This document shows, piece after piece, positions 6,529-15,719 of a stretch of DNA of 64,000 bases; within the stretch, counting starts at the first letter, position 1, and the number at the start of each line of letters is the position of its first letter. The translations under genes and the position numbers were made by a program. This DNA comes from Candidatus Vecturithrix granuli (lineage in GTDB: Bacteria > Moduliflexota > Moduliflexia > Moduliflexales > Moduliflexaceae): assembly GCA_000739535.1 (NCBI GenBank), contig DF820463.1:604956-668955 (forward strand). Direction: 5' to 3'. The notes under the pieces were generated by a model. That model was not told where the DNA came from, made no database searches, and saw only the letters and a program-made list of their open reading frames with translations.

Positions 6529-8937
6529 TTAGATATTTCTGGGATCATTAGGTAAATTGATGACAAACGTAACGCCAACTCCCGGGCGGTTTCTCACATT
6601 GATATTGCCTTTATGGTTATCGATGATCTTACGAATAATCGCCAACCCAAGGCCCGTGCCGCTCCCTTTCGTAGTAAAGAAAGGATTGAAGATATTATCA
6701 ATGATTTCCGGTGCAATTCCGCCTCCGTTGTCTGTCACTTCGATCGTGACGCCGCCTTTCAGCGATAACGTGTTATAGGTCATGATGTTGATCATGCCTT
6801 TTTTCTCTGGTACTTGTTGCAAAGCATTGGTGAGCAGATTAATAAAGACCTGTTTCAATTGTCTGGTATCAGCGATAATCAGATCAATATCTCTGTAAAA
6901 ACAGGGGTTCACGTCAATTTCCCGATCAAGAATTTCAAGCCCTACCACATCTAAGGCACCTTTAATCACATCGTTGATATTACACTCTTCAAAGCGTATA
7001 GGGGTCTCTTTTGAGAAGATCAGAATATCCTGCAAGATCGTCTCAAGGCGCGTGGCTTCTTCAGAAATAATGTTCACATATTTTTTATTTTTTTCGCTGA
7101 GGGTTTCATCATTGAGTAATCGGCGCGCAAATCCGCCGACACAGATGATAGGATTCCGAATTTCATGGGCAACATCAGCCGACATTTTTCCCAGAGCGGT
7201 GAATTTCTCCGTCTGCACCAATTGATCCTGGGCTTCCCGCAATTCGCGATTCCGTTTTTCCAAATTGGCATACAACATCGTGTTATCAATCGCCAGGGCG
7301 GCCTGATTCGCAAACATTTGCAGGAAATTCATATCATCTTCACTGATCGGGACGTTATTATATTTGTTATCCACATAGATAACCCCAATCACCTTATCTC
7401 TATAGATCAGGGGGACTGTCGCAAAACGCGTTGTTTCCAGTAAACTAGCAATAGCATGACAATCTTCGAGGTGCTGGTTGGCATCGAGAATGTTGAATGC
7501 TCGTTTTTCTAAGACTGTCCGGGCAAACAACCCCTGATCCGGGACAAGCGGTATCCAGATACTTTTGGCTAACTTTTCAAAGGCAGTTTCCTCATACTCT
7601 CCTTCATCCGGAACCTCAGTAATCATTTCCACCAGAGATTTTTGTTTGTTCACCTTGCTCTGCCAAATCTGGTGGGCTTCTTCGCCCGATCCCGGTCCCA
7701 CGCCAAGCTTTCCCTTAAGAGTTTGGCTATGCTCATCTACCATCAACAGCATCGCCCGGTTAAACCCCAAACCGCCGCCAATCGTAACCCCGGTTAAAAT
7801 AATCCGCAGCAATTTACTGAGTTTGACCGTTGACCGCATAGCCGTATTGATATGATACAAGATAGATAATTCGCGTAATCTCAGCAAATTATCCAGCGCC
7901 AACTCTTCCATGCGTTCGTAAAACCGGGCATGTTCAATTGCAATGGCGGCATGTCCAGCAAACGAGGTTAAGAGATTGCTATCTTCCTCGGAAAAGCGGT
8001 GATTTTCTCCATCCGGATTTTTATCAAAGGTTGCAATCGTCCCGATCACCCCTTCTTTGCCTGTGATCGGCACGCAGATAAGCGAATGGCGTACGGATTT
8101 AATCACCTCGTGTTCCAATAATTCCGGAGTCACTTCATCAAGCCGGATTGGTTCCCCTCGCTGGGCGACAAGACCGGCAATACCATCGCCAATTTTGCGC
8201 TCCGGGGCGATTGCCATATCGGTGACGACATCGCCATAAGACGACTTAATTTCCAGTAGCGTCTGTTCTCGATTGAGCAAACGTAAGACACAGCCGCGAG
8301 AATTCGTCAGTTCAACGCTGGTTTTGGCAATTAAATCTAACAACTCATCAAGATTCAGGGTCGAACTGAGAGCTTTGCCAACCTCGTAAATTCTGGTTTG
8401 CTCTTCCTGTTTGCGGATAAGTTGATGTCGAAGGGAAGAGTTACTCACAAGCCCGAATACTTGAGAACTCAGAATTGATGTCAGGGTGAATTCAGCAGGC
8501 GTATATACTCTTGTCTCAAGGTTCCAAAGTACTAATGTACCGGTACAACCATGGTGTTCATTGAAAATCGGAGTCGCCAGTACTGATTCAAATCGTTCAG
8601 AGCCAGTCGTAGGATCGTGAAGCGTCTGCGTGAGCATCATGGCATCCATGGCCGTCCAGGCGGACAGAGATCCTGGAGGCATCAGATCACCATTCAACGG
8701 AGTCAATTGCGACCATGCAGTTTCTAACTGATCAGACGTCTTGCCATATACAGCTTTATAGATCCGCAGATCGCCTTGCTGAATGTAAATTGAGCAGGCA
8801 TCCGACTGGAGAAACTCAGCGATCAATTGCGCAATCTGCTGCAAACACTCATGGAGTTCAAGCGATGCATAGCTCAGGCGTCCAACGCGATCTAAAACCT
8901 CAAGTTCCCTGTTCTGGTTTATCATTTCGTGGCACAT
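6529..8937 (-). CDS. Sensor histidine kinase with three GAF domains
   Basis: Cytoplasmic (no membrane helix) sensor kinase that autophosphorylates on His591 of the H-box (VAHEIRNPI). Order of domains from ATG 8937: GAF1 (about 20-165), GAF2 (about 190-335), GAF3 (about 365-540), a short coiled coil, the HisKA dimerisation helix, then HATPase_c with N-box (LLTNAL), G1 (DNGGGI), F (FNPFFTTK) and G2 (GSGTGLGLAI) boxes. The open frame extends to a TTG at 8982, but that extension would cover a perfect 22-bp palindrome and lacks a ribosome site. Methionines at 8937 and 8925 are both reasonable starts. It probably phosphorylates the receiver encoded just downstream. Its position after glgA, galT and the pfk genes hints at a role in carbon or energy sensing, which is inference. 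Confidence 0.92.
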   Translation of the reverse strand: MCHEMINQNRELEVLDRVGRLSYASLELHECLQQIAQLIAEFLQSDACSIYIQQGDLRIYKAVYGKTSDQLETAWSQLTPLNGDLMPPGSLSAWTAMDAMMLTQTLHDPTTGSERFESVLATPIFNEHHGCTGTLVLWNLETRVYTPAEFTLTSILSSQVFGLVSNSSLRHQLIRKQEEQTRIYEVGKALSSTLNLDELLDLIAKTSVELTNSRGCVLRLLNREQTLLEIKSSYGDVVTDMAIAPERKIGDGIAGLVAQRGEPIRLDEVTPELLEHEVIKSVRHSLICVPITGKEGVIGTIATFDKNPDGENHRFSEEDSNLLTSFAGHAAIAIEHARFYERMEELALDNLLRLRELSILYHINTAMRSTVKLSKLLRIILTGVTIGGGLGFNRAMLLMVDEHSQTLKGKLGVGPGSGEEAHQIWQSKVNKQKSLVEMITEVPDEGEYEETAFEKLAKSIWIPLVPDQGLFARTVLEKRAFNILDANQHLEDCHAIASLLETTRFATVPLIYRDKVIGVIYVDNKYNNVPISEDDMNFLQMFANQAALAIDNTMLYANLEKRNRELREAQDQLVQTEKFTALGKMSADVAHEIRNPIICVGGFARRLLNDETLSEKNKKYVNIISEEATRLETILQDILIFSKETPIRFEECNINDVIKGALDVVGLEILDREIDVNPCFYRDIDLIIADTRQLKQVFINLLTNALQQVPEKKGMINIMTYNTLSLKGGVTIEVTDNGGGIAPEIIDNIFNPFFTTKGSGTGLGLAIIRKIIDNHKGNINVRNRPGVGVTFVINLPNDPRNI

Positions 8938-8952
8938 GAACAACGATGCGGG

Positions 8953-8974
8953 AAGCGTGATCGAGATCACGCTT
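8953..8974 (-). promoter_or_regulatory. Perfect palindrome upstream of the histidine kinase
   Basis: AAGCGTGATC (8953-8962) and GATCACGCTT (8965-8974) form a perfect inverted repeat around a 2-bp centre, 15 bases before the kinase ATG and 38 bases after the glgA stop. No T-run follows on the minus strand. It could be an operator or an RNA hairpin; the function is inferred from position only. Confidence 0.4.
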
Positions 8975-9011
8975 TCTCTCAATTGGTATAAAGGAGATCA
9001 TCAGAGCGTAT

Positions 9012-10487
9012 TTATCTATGCACTTTTTCATACGCTTTTTTATAGAGTTTTTCGTATTCTTTCGCGGACGCGCTCCAGGAAAAATCTTCCTGCATCCCCC
9101 TTATCATCAGAGCTTCCCAACTTTTTTTCTCCTTATAGGCTTTCAGCCCATTTTTAATCGCGCTGAGCAGATTCTCCGCTTTATAGGCATTGAATTTGAT
9201 GCCGGTGCCCAGCCCTGCTCCTTTATTAGCGTTCGGTTGGAAAGTTTTAATCGTATCATTCAGACCGCCTGTGGCCCGAACAATCGGAACTGTTCCGTAT
9301 CTCAGGCTATAAATCTGGTTCAACCCGCAGGGTTCATAGCGGGAAGGCATCAGAAACATATCGGCCCCGGCCTCGATTTTATGTGCCAGCTTGGCGTTAA
9401 ATTCGAGGCGAACGCCAAATTTTTTCGGATATTTTTCTGCGATGTGGCTGAAGAGCTTATGATAGCGTTCATGCCCAGTACCTAAGATGAGGAAATACAA
9501 ATTCTGTCTCATATTCATCAGCGTATCAACGATTTCAGCTACTAAATCGAACCCTTTTTGATCATCAAGGCGCGAAATCATGGCGAGCACAGGCCAACTG
9601 TCATTCACTGGCAGTCCGAATTCTTTCAATAAATCTCTTTTACACGCCAGTTTGCCTGAAAGATCATCAACACTGTAATTTTGAACTATATGCGGATCGG
9701 TTTCAGGATTCCAGAGCGAATAATCGACGCCATTGATAATCCCGTACAGATCAGCACTGCGAAATTGCAACACCCCTTCCAGACCATGCCCATATTCTTT
9801 GGTTTGAATTTCTTCACTGTATTTCTGGCTGACCGTGGAAATCAGGTCTGCCCAGAGCAACCCACCCTTCATAAGGTTGATCTTCCCATAATATTCGAGA
9901 CCATTCGGGGTAAATAAGTCCCATCCCAGGCCGGTGAGGTGCATGTCATAGTGCCAGAATAAGCCCTGATAGCCAAGATTGTGTACCGTATAGACTGAGG
10001 CTGTTCGAGCAAAGACTGGCTCGTTTTGATAGATTTTACGCAGATAGACCGGGGCTAACCCTGTTTGCCAATCGTTGCAATGGAGAATATCCGGGGCAAA
10101 ATTGACGGCTTTGCAGGCTTCCAGGATACTTCTGGAAAAATAGATAAAGCGTTCGGCGTTATCAGGATAATCGCCTTGTGAATCACCGTACAAGTGATCG
10201 CGATGGTAATAATTATCGTTTTTGATAAAATAGACTGGTACGGCGTCTCCCAGAGTACCTTCTAAAATCGAACAGGTCTCCATCCGATTGGAAATCGGAA
10301 CATCCAAACTTTCAACAACAGGCGTTAAGTGAAAGGTTTTGCCGTCGGTGACTTTGTATTTTGGAGTAATCACCCGTACGTCATGCCCGAGTTGTTTTAA
10401 CGCCACTGGCAGAGAACCGGCAACATCGGCTAACCCTCCAGTTTTCGCAAATGGGACAACTTCCGGAGAAGCAAACAATATGTTCAT
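9012..10487 (-). CDS. glgA: Glycogen synthase (ADP-glucose type)
   Basis: GT5 enzyme that extends alpha-1,4-glucan from ADP-glucose. The 491-residue chain has the substrate-binding KTGGLADVAGSLP at the N-terminus (Lys15) and the C-terminal acid-rich signature PSRYEPCGLNQIYSLRYG followed by VRATGGLNDT. Both match GlgA rather than sucrose or trehalose synthases. Length is normal (about 475-500). The ATG at 10487 starts exactly at the conserved MxILFASPEVVPFAKTGG. It lies in a minus-strand run with galT and two phosphofructokinases, so glycogen build-up and glycolysis are grouped here. No branching enzyme or ADP-glucose pyrophosphorylase is in the window. Confidence 0.96.
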   Translation of the reverse strand: MNILFASPEVVPFAKTGGLADVAGSLPVALKQLGHDVRVITPKYKVTDGKTFHLTPVVESLDVPISNRMETCSILEGTLGDAVPVYFIKNDNYYHRDHLYGDSQGDYPDNAERFIYFSRSILEACKAVNFAPDILHCNDWQTGLAPVYLRKIYQNEPVFARTASVYTVHNLGYQGLFWHYDMHLTGLGWDLFTPNGLEYYGKINLMKGGLLWADLISTVSQKYSEEIQTKEYGHGLEGVLQFRSADLYGIINGVDYSLWNPETDPHIVQNYSVDDLSGKLACKRDLLKEFGLPVNDSWPVLAMISRLDDQKGFDLVAEIVDTLMNMRQNLYFLILGTGHERYHKLFSHIAEKYPKKFGVRLEFNAKLAHKIEAGADMFLMPSRYEPCGLNQIYSLRYGTVPIVRATGGLNDTIKTFQPNANKGAGLGTGIKFNAYKAENLLSAIKNGLKAYKEKKSWEALMIRGMQEDFSWSASAKEYEKLYKKAYEKVHR

Positions 10488-10567
10488 ACATCATGAGAAC
10501 GGGAAGCATAAAGCGATAGAATTGCGGAACGCAATTCCATAACTTGACGATCCCATTCTTCCATAGC

Positions 10568-11569
10568 TTAGATGTCAATTTCTCGTAAAAACGTTGCAGC
10601 ATCTTCAGGAGGGGTCGGATTGATATAAAATCCGGTGCCCCATTCAAACCCTGCAACCTTGGTGAGTTTTGGCATAATTTCGATATGCCAGTGATAATAT
10701 GGCACCTCATGCTCTTCGTGCAGTGGAGCGTTGTGAATAATAAAGTTATACGGTGGATCCTGAAGGACTTTATCCATGCGAGTAATGGTTTGCTGAAGTG
10801 CCCTGGCCAGATTCGTGTATTCTCCTTTCCGGCAATCTTCAAACACCGATGAATGATGCTTTGGTAAGACCCAGGTTTCAAATGGAAAACGCGGGGCGTA
10901 AGGGCAAATCACAATAAAATCGTCATTTTCACTAACAAGGCGAGCCTGCATCGTTTGTTCCTGATGAATAATATCACAAAACACACAACGATCTTTATAA
11001 TTATAGTACGTACTGGCGCCCTCCATTTCGGTCTGGACTACCAGTGGCACAATAGGAAGCGCAATCAGTTGCGAATGGGGATGTTCCAAGGAAGCTCCGG
11101 CCGCCGAGCCATGATTTTTAAAGACCATGATATATTTGAAGCGTTCATCTTTTTTTAAATCCAGAATTCTATCCCGGAAACCCCAAAACATATTTTCGAC
11201 ATCCTTCAATTCCATCTGCGGAATAGTCATGTCATGCTTTGGAGTCTCAATCAGGACTTCATGTGCTCCAACCCCATTCATTTTATCAAACATTCCCTCG
11301 CCGACTTTGTGCAGCCCTCCTTCGATTTGCAAAGCTGGAAATTTATTCGGTACCACTCGCAGCGACCATCCGGCAGTGTTAGGAAGGCTGTTGGGATTCC
11401 GATAGGCAAGCACTTCAGGCGGAGTTGTCGCTTCATTTCCTCCACAAAACGGACAAAATCCCCCGCGTCGTTCTTCAATAGTACGCCCGAAATCTGAAGG
11501 TCGCTTTCCTCGATTCGTCGAAATGATAACCCATCTGCCGCTAATCGGATCTTTTCGTAACTCTGGCAT
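10568..11569 (-). CDS. galT: Galactose-1-phosphate uridylyltransferase
   Basis: Transfers UMP from UDP-glucose to galactose-1-phosphate in the Leloir pathway. The 333-residue chain carries Cys39/Cys42 (CPFCGG) for metal binding and the HPHSQ active site with nucleophile His165, preceded by NHGSAAGASLE. The C-terminal part has the paired histidine block YHWHIEIMPKL. This is a full-length, intact member of the HIT superfamily branch. It lies 80 bases upstream of glgA on the same strand, a pairing seen in other bacteria that link galactose entry to glycogen. No galK or galE is in the window. In some lineages this branch acts as a broader nucleotidyltransferase, for example on ADP-sugars, and that cannot be excluded. 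Confidence 0.94.
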   Translation of the reverse strand: MPELRKDPISGRWVIISTNRGKRPSDFGRTIEERRGGFCPFCGGNEATTPPEVLAYRNPNSLPNTAGWSLRVVPNKFPALQIEGGLHKVGEGMFDKMNGVGAHEVLIETPKHDMTIPQMELKDVENMFWGFRDRILDLKKDERFKYIMVFKNHGSAAGASLEHPHSQLIALPIVPLVVQTEMEGASTYYNYKDRCVFCDIIHQEQTMQARLVSENDDFIVICPYAPRFPFETWVLPKHHSSVFEDCRKGEYTNLARALQQTITRMDKVLQDPPYNFIIHNAPLHEEHEVPYYHWHIEIMPKLTKVAGFEWGTGFYINPTPPEDAATFLREIDI

Positions 11570-11669
11570 GTTTATAACCTCAGTGATGATACGTCGTGGA
11601 CAGTAAGTTTGGACAACACTCGTTATTCTGATTCATAAGCAGTTCGACAATGTTACCACGTCGAGTTCT

Positions 11670-12704
11670 TTATCCAAAAAAGACTTCGGCAATATCATAG
11701 AGATCTGCATCAACCGGTTTGACTTTATCAATCAGTTCTGACAATTTCACCGTCACAAGATGATTGCCCTTCAAACTCACCATTTTGCCAAATTCGCCGG
11801 CATCAGCCATTTCTGCCGCTTTGACGCCAAAGAGCGTCGCCAAAGTCCGATCATAAGCTGTTGGCGCTCCACCACGCTGGACAGGGCCTAAAATCGTGAC
11901 CCGCGTTTCGAACCCGGTTAAGCGTTCAATTTCTTCAGCAATATAACTTCCAATACCGCCTAATTGTTTATGGCCGAATTCATCCACCCGATTCGTTTTG
12001 ACGACAAAATGGTCAATTTCTTTGGGACGTGCGCCCTCGGCCACCACAATAATGCTGAAATCCTTTCCGCGCTGATGCCGCCGCCGAATTAAGGCACACA
12101 CATCTTCAATGCTAAAGGGTTTTTCCGGAACCAGAATGCAATCGGCGCCCCCGGCAATTCCTGCATACGTGGCAATCCAGCCGGTATAGCGTCCCATGAC
12201 TTCCATAATAATGACCCGATCATGCGATTCAGCGGTCGAATGAACGCGATCTATGGCTTCTGTGACCGTCGAAATCGCGGTGTCAAACCCAAAGGTACGA
12301 TCGGTTAATGGTAAATCATTATCAATGGTTTTGGGAATACCGATGACCGGACACCCGCGTTCATAGAGTTTTTCAGCCACCATGAGGGTATCAATGCTTC
12401 CCACAGCGACCAGCACGTTCACATTCAAATCGCGGAGATGGCGCACGACTTTTTCAGGTCCATCCTCATATTTAAACGGATTCGTGCGCGAACTTCCGAG
12501 AATTGTTCCTCCTTTTCCAATAATATCAGAGACAGAATTAATGTCGAGCGGATAAATATCTTTTTCTAGAATCCCTTTCCAGGATTTCCGAAACCCAATT
12601 ACTTCATTCCCCAGATTCAGCGATTTTCTGACAACCGCGCGGATCACCGCATTGATCCCCGGGCAGTCACCATCACCCGTTAATATGCCAATAATTTTAT
12701 TCAT
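11670..12704 (-). CDS. Phosphofructokinase family protein with altered active-site loops
   Basis: The fold and most signatures are those of 6-phosphofructokinase: PKTIDNDL with catalytic base Asp128, MGRYTGW, and a C-terminal VQRGGAP. The KTIDND form matches the PPi-dependent/group III branch. Two key loops depart from the family. The first reads TGDGDCPG (residues 9-16) where TGGGDCPG is usual. The metal/phosphate loop that is GGDGS or GGEDT elsewhere reads GSIDT (102-106), so the acidic residue equivalent to E. coli Asp103 is Ile104. Asp105 sits at the position that tells PPi from ATP enzymes. Length (344 aa) and frame are intact. It is adjacent to a second, canonical PPi-type gene upstream. 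It may be a modified kinase or a regulatory paralogue. Confidence 0.85.
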   Translation of the reverse strand: MNKIIGILTGDGDCPGINAVIRAVVRKSLNLGNEVIGFRKSWKGILEKDIYPLDINSVSDIIGKGGTILGSSRTNPFKYEDGPEKVVRHLRDLNVNVLVAVGSIDTLMVAEKLYERGCPVIGIPKTIDNDLPLTDRTFGFDTAISTVTEAIDRVHSTAESHDRVIIMEVMGRYTGWIATYAGIAGGADCILVPEKPFSIEDVCALIRRRHQRGKDFSIIVVAEGARPKEIDHFVVKTNRVDEFGHKQLGGIGSYIAEEIERLTGFETRVTILGPVQRGGAPTAYDRTLATLFGVKAAEMADAGEFGKMVSLKGNHLVTVKLSELIDKVKPVDADLYDIAEVFFG

Positions 12705-12717
12705 GCGTTACTTGCTC

Positions 12718-12745
12718 ATAAGGGCACACTTGCGTGTGCCCTTAT
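12718..12745 (-). repeat. Strong 12-bp hairpin between the two pfk genes
   Basis: ATAAGGGCACAC and GTGTGCCCTTAT (12718-12729 and 12734-12745) pair perfectly around a 4-base loop. On the minus strand it follows the pfp stop by 38 bases and precedes the next start. Without a T-run after it on that strand, attenuation or mRNA 3'-end protection is more likely than classical termination. Confidence 0.55.
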
Positions 12746-12783
12746 TGTATTGTTAGGTTAAAGCTTTCATTCTCACCAGAGAC

Positions 12784-14049
12784 TTAGAAATCTCCGGCGG
12801 TATATTCGAACAAGTTTTTGAACTCTCCCGGCGTGAGATGGGCGACCTCTGCCAGGCGAGTGAGGCGTTCAGGATCTCGAAAATCCTCTTTTGTTAAACG
12901 AATCATATATTGTCGCGCCACTTCATAGGAGTTCGATTTCACGTTCAGCATCCGGATTTTGGTTTTATTCGTTTTGGGATCGAGCACATCTGCAAAATAC
13001 ATCGGGACAAATTCTCCGGCCTGCACTGTAATAATCGCTCCGGTACCGCCGCCGAGAAGAAAACTGATCGCTCCATAGCCCAAATCGCGAGTATAGTCGC
13101 AATCAAATGGAATCGGTGGCGCGCAGCGCAATTCGTACCCGACGTTTTTGGAAATAACGGTCATCTTAATGCCCATTTCTTTCAGGCGCGCCTGAATATT
13201 TTTCTTGAGCACATCACCAAAATCGACTTCTGCCAGACGAATGTGTCCAAATTCATCGCGTTCAGCGGTTACAAGGTCGTGTAAATCTTCTTCAGCAATG
13301 ATTTCCGCCACCCCTTCAGCAATTACGACAACGCCATTCGGGCGTCCCATCACCAGGCGTTTAATAATTGAGCCAAGAATAATATCAGAGACTTCTTTGA
13401 GGCGAATTTTCTCACCATTTCTTTCAAGCTCTTCGCGTACAATCGTAAGCGTGGCTGCAGCGGCTTTTCCGATTCCCAGGGCAAGATGTCCGGCATGGCG
13501 TCCCATAGCGACCACAAAGTACCAGCGATTCGCGGTTTCAGCGTCTTCCATGAGGTTTTGAATAATCTGCGCTCCGATATGACGAGCGGTTTGAAAACCA
13601 AAGGTATAGACATAATTGGGTAATGGCAAGTCATTATCAATGGTTTTGGGCACATGAGCTACCTTGATTTTTCCCTTGGCGTGAACGCTCACCTGGCTGG
13701 CCGAATATGCGGTGTCATCTCCGCCAATCGTGATTAAATAGTCAACATTCAAATCCAGAAGACTTTTTACCACATTTTCCATTTTCTTTGGATCTTTGGT
13801 AGGATTTTCTCGCGAGGTTCTCAACACAGAGCCGCCCTGAAAATGAATACGAGAGACATCCTGAATCGTTAACTCTTTTACATGGCTGGTCTCCCCTTTC
13901 GCGAGCCAATGGAACCCATCGTAAATGCCAATCACGCGCATCCCTTCATTAATCGCTTCAATGGTTGCTGCGCTGATCACGCCATTAATCCCTGGCGCAG
14001 GTCCTCCTCCGACAATAATGGCTAAAGTTTTTTTCTGAGTTTCTGACAT
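12784..14049 (-). CDS. pfp: Pyrophosphate-dependent phosphofructokinase
   Basis: Reversible phosphorylation of fructose-6-phosphate with PPi. The decisive loop is GGDDT (residues 109-113), in which Asp112 replaces the glycine of ATP enzymes. It is followed by PKTIDNDL with catalytic Asp138, and MGRHAGH. At 421 aa it is of the longer PFP type with insertions in the C-terminal half. I chose ATG 14049 because AGGGGA lies seven bases upstream; an upstream TTG at 14073 would add eight residues. It is first in a minus-strand run with the atypical pfk paralogue, galT and glgA. The promoter must lie in the 315-bp gap before it, which is largely occupied by an inverted repeat. Confidence 0.93.
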   Translation of the reverse strand: MSETQKKTLAIIVGGGPAPGINGVISAATIEAINEGMRVIGIYDGFHWLAKGETSHVKELTIQDVSRIHFQGGSVLRTSRENPTKDPKKMENVVKSLLDLNVDYLITIGGDDTAYSASQVSVHAKGKIKVAHVPKTIDNDLPLPNYVYTFGFQTARHIGAQIIQNLMEDAETANRWYFVVAMGRHAGHLALGIGKAAAATLTIVREELERNGEKIRLKEVSDIILGSIIKRLVMGRPNGVVVIAEGVAEIIAEEDLHDLVTAERDEFGHIRLAEVDFGDVLKKNIQARLKEMGIKMTVISKNVGYELRCAPPIPFDCDYTRDLGYGAISFLLGGGTGAIITVQAGEFVPMYFADVLDPKTNKTKIRMLNVKSNSYEVARQYMIRLTKEDFRDPERLTRLAEVAHLTPGEFKNLFEYTAGDF

Positions 14050-14077
14050 AGATTCTCCCCTTTTTTCCCTCAAATCT

Positions 14078-14200
14078 ATAGTTTTTCATAAAAACTTGCA
14101 CGTATCTCGACCCTTTGATACCGCGCAGGTATCGTTCCGCTTGACAATCGTTGTGCACTAAGCGAAGTCGAAACGTGCAATGTAATTTCTGAAAAACTAT
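14078..14200 (+). repeat. Long imperfect inverted repeat in the 315-bp pfp upstream gap
   Basis: The arms 14078-14103 and 14173-14200 share ATAGTTTTTCA at the ends and ACGTGCAA/TTGCACGT at the inner sides, with a few mismatches. The centre contains a smaller GATACC/GGTATC hairpin. The rest of the gap 14050-14364 (AT-rich right part) shows no open frame I believe and no clear promoter. The repeat may be a degraded miniature mobile element lying over the pfp control region. Confidence 0.5.
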
Positions 14201-14364
14201 ATTTATCAGTATGCTACCTTTTGAAGAGCAATGTCAAGAGGCAGCATAAAATTTTCTTCTGTTTGTCATCAACAGATCAACACGCTTCAGATTTTTTGGA
14301 CAAAATCAAAAATACTTCTTCCAGGGGACGCAGAATTGTCAATGAAAAAGTTTTTTTGCAAAAA

Positions 14365-15531
14365 TTACGGTTCTGATTTGGCTTCTGTCAGCATTTGTTC
14401 TAAAGTGGTAATTTGCCGTTCTGTCATCTGTAATTGAGAGTCAAAATAAGGATTTTCTTCTTCATTGCTACATGGAAGCCAATAAGGGCGCTGGCGTTGA
14501 ATAAGTTTCATGCGCAAACGCAGATAGCGGATTTGTAACTCAGGATCTTCACCGGACATTTGGATTTTTCCCGTTTGATCTTGTGCTGCTTCGCCTTCCA
14601 TCTGTTGGATAATTTGTTTGGCTTCGTCTTCTGCTTTGCCATCGAGCAGGGAATTGAGCGCCGCATAAAATAGCCCTAATGAAAGTGCATCCGGATTGTT
14701 GATAAATCCCAGTCGTAAGACCCGTTCAGCGTCAATCAAATTGCCGTTGTATAAAAAAATCTGGCTTAACCGATAATAAGTTTCATAGTCATGGGGATCG
14801 GCGCATAAGGCGTGTTGAAAATGCTGGATAGCAGGAATTTCCTGACCTTCTTCAGCGTACAGTCCAGCCAGAATAACATGTGCTTCCGCATTATCGGGCG
14901 CGTACTGTACCGCCTGTTCTGCCAATTCTATTCCCTCTGTCGTTTGTCCCTGGCGATAAAGTAATTGCCCAAGATGAGAGGACACTCTGGGAGATTCTGG
15001 CTGTAGAGTGAGCAAACGCTGATAGATCGGGATCGCTTGTTCAGGAGCGTCGCTTTCTTCATACAACGCAGCTTGTAACAGCAACGCTTCCGGGTAATCG
15101 GACTTCATGGCGGTAGCGGTCGTCAAGGCCGTCATCGCTTGATTCTGAAAGTATTCCCGCCGCTTTGAAAAATAGGTGTGAGAATCAAAGTCCGTATTAG
15201 GGATAATTTCCGCACCCTGAGGTAAAGAAGCGGCTTTTTCATAATAGGCTTTTCCCAACAAATATTGGATGTCCGGGGTATCCGACGCATTTTGTTGAGC
15301 AAGCATAGCGTCGAGAATATCGCCGTAAAGATAACGCAGATTACTGGTGCAGATTTGTCTGAAACTGGGGTTTTTCACCCGTTGATAGTAATCGAACGCT
15401 CCGATGTAATCGCCTTGTTCTTCAAGAGCACGGCCTTGCATCAGGGTCGCCTCTTGTACAGGCTTCCCGCACGAAATCAGGCTGCCCCCAAGTACGCAAA
15501 GTCCGAGCATGAATAGCAGATACCGTTTCAT
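14365..15531 (-). CDS. TPR-repeat lipoprotein
   Basis: Predicted outer- or inner-membrane lipoprotein. The first 21 residues form a lipoprotein signal (MKRYLLFMLGLCVLGG, lipobox LISC, lipidated Cys21). The remainder is helical with at least five tetratricopeptide-like units between about residues 140 and 290 (e.g. PEALLLQAALYEESDAPEQA, AEAHVILAGLYAEEG), typical of protein-protein scaffolds. The C-terminal 100 residues are charged and have no family I recognise. GGAGGAG stands upstream of the ATG at 15531. It is last in the minus-strand order after the SDR gene but 188 bases away. It resembles the TPR lipoprotein at 35795 in build but has no DUF1566 domain. Function unknown. Confidence 0.85.
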   Translation of the reverse strand: MKRYLLFMLGLCVLGGSLISCGKPVQEATLMQGRALEEQGDYIGAFDYYQRVKNPSFRQICTSNLRYLYGDILDAMLAQQNASDTPDIQYLLGKAYYEKAASLPQGAEIIPNTDFDSHTYFSKRREYFQNQAMTALTTATAMKSDYPEALLLQAALYEESDAPEQAIPIYQRLLTLQPESPRVSSHLGQLLYRQGQTTEGIELAEQAVQYAPDNAEAHVILAGLYAEEGQEIPAIQHFQHALCADPHDYETYYRLSQIFLYNGNLIDAERVLRLGFINNPDALSLGLFYAALNSLLDGKAEDEAKQIIQQMEGEAAQDQTGKIQMSGEDPELQIRYLRLRMKLIQRQRPYWLPCSNEEENPYFDSQLQMTERQITTLEQMLTEAKSEP

Positions 15532-15647
15532 ATCTTACTCCTCCGTGCATAAGGGTGAATATGCGTTTCATCATGAAAGGCATTCTCCATAATGATAGAG
15601 AATGAGAAAAATAGCAAGCCTTTTTCGCGGGAAAATTCATTTAGAGC

Positions 15648-15690
15648 GGTCTCCACCCTGGTTACTCTTATCCTTGCCAGGATGGAGGCC
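15648..15690 (-). repeat. Inverted repeat between SDR gene and TPR lipoprotein gene
   Basis: GGTCTCCACCCTGG (15648-15661) pairs with CCAGGATGGAGGCC (15677-15690) with two mismatches, forming a GC-rich stem with a 15-base loop just after the SDR stop. It is a possible 3'-end structure for the SDR transcript; no T-run is seen. Confidence 0.4.
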
Positions 15691-15719
15691 GCCTGAACAA
15701 GACCTTTGTTATTCCGGCG

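Noticed and set aside
10381-10881. 166-codon minus-strand frame overlapping glgA and galT
   Set aside because: It is in a different frame of two well-supported genes on the same strand and has no recognisable protein features.
14201-14364. Small genes or an RNA gene in the gap before the TPR lipoprotein stop
   Set aside because: Open frames there are short, lack ribosome sites and show AT-rich composition without a conserved fold that I can recognise.
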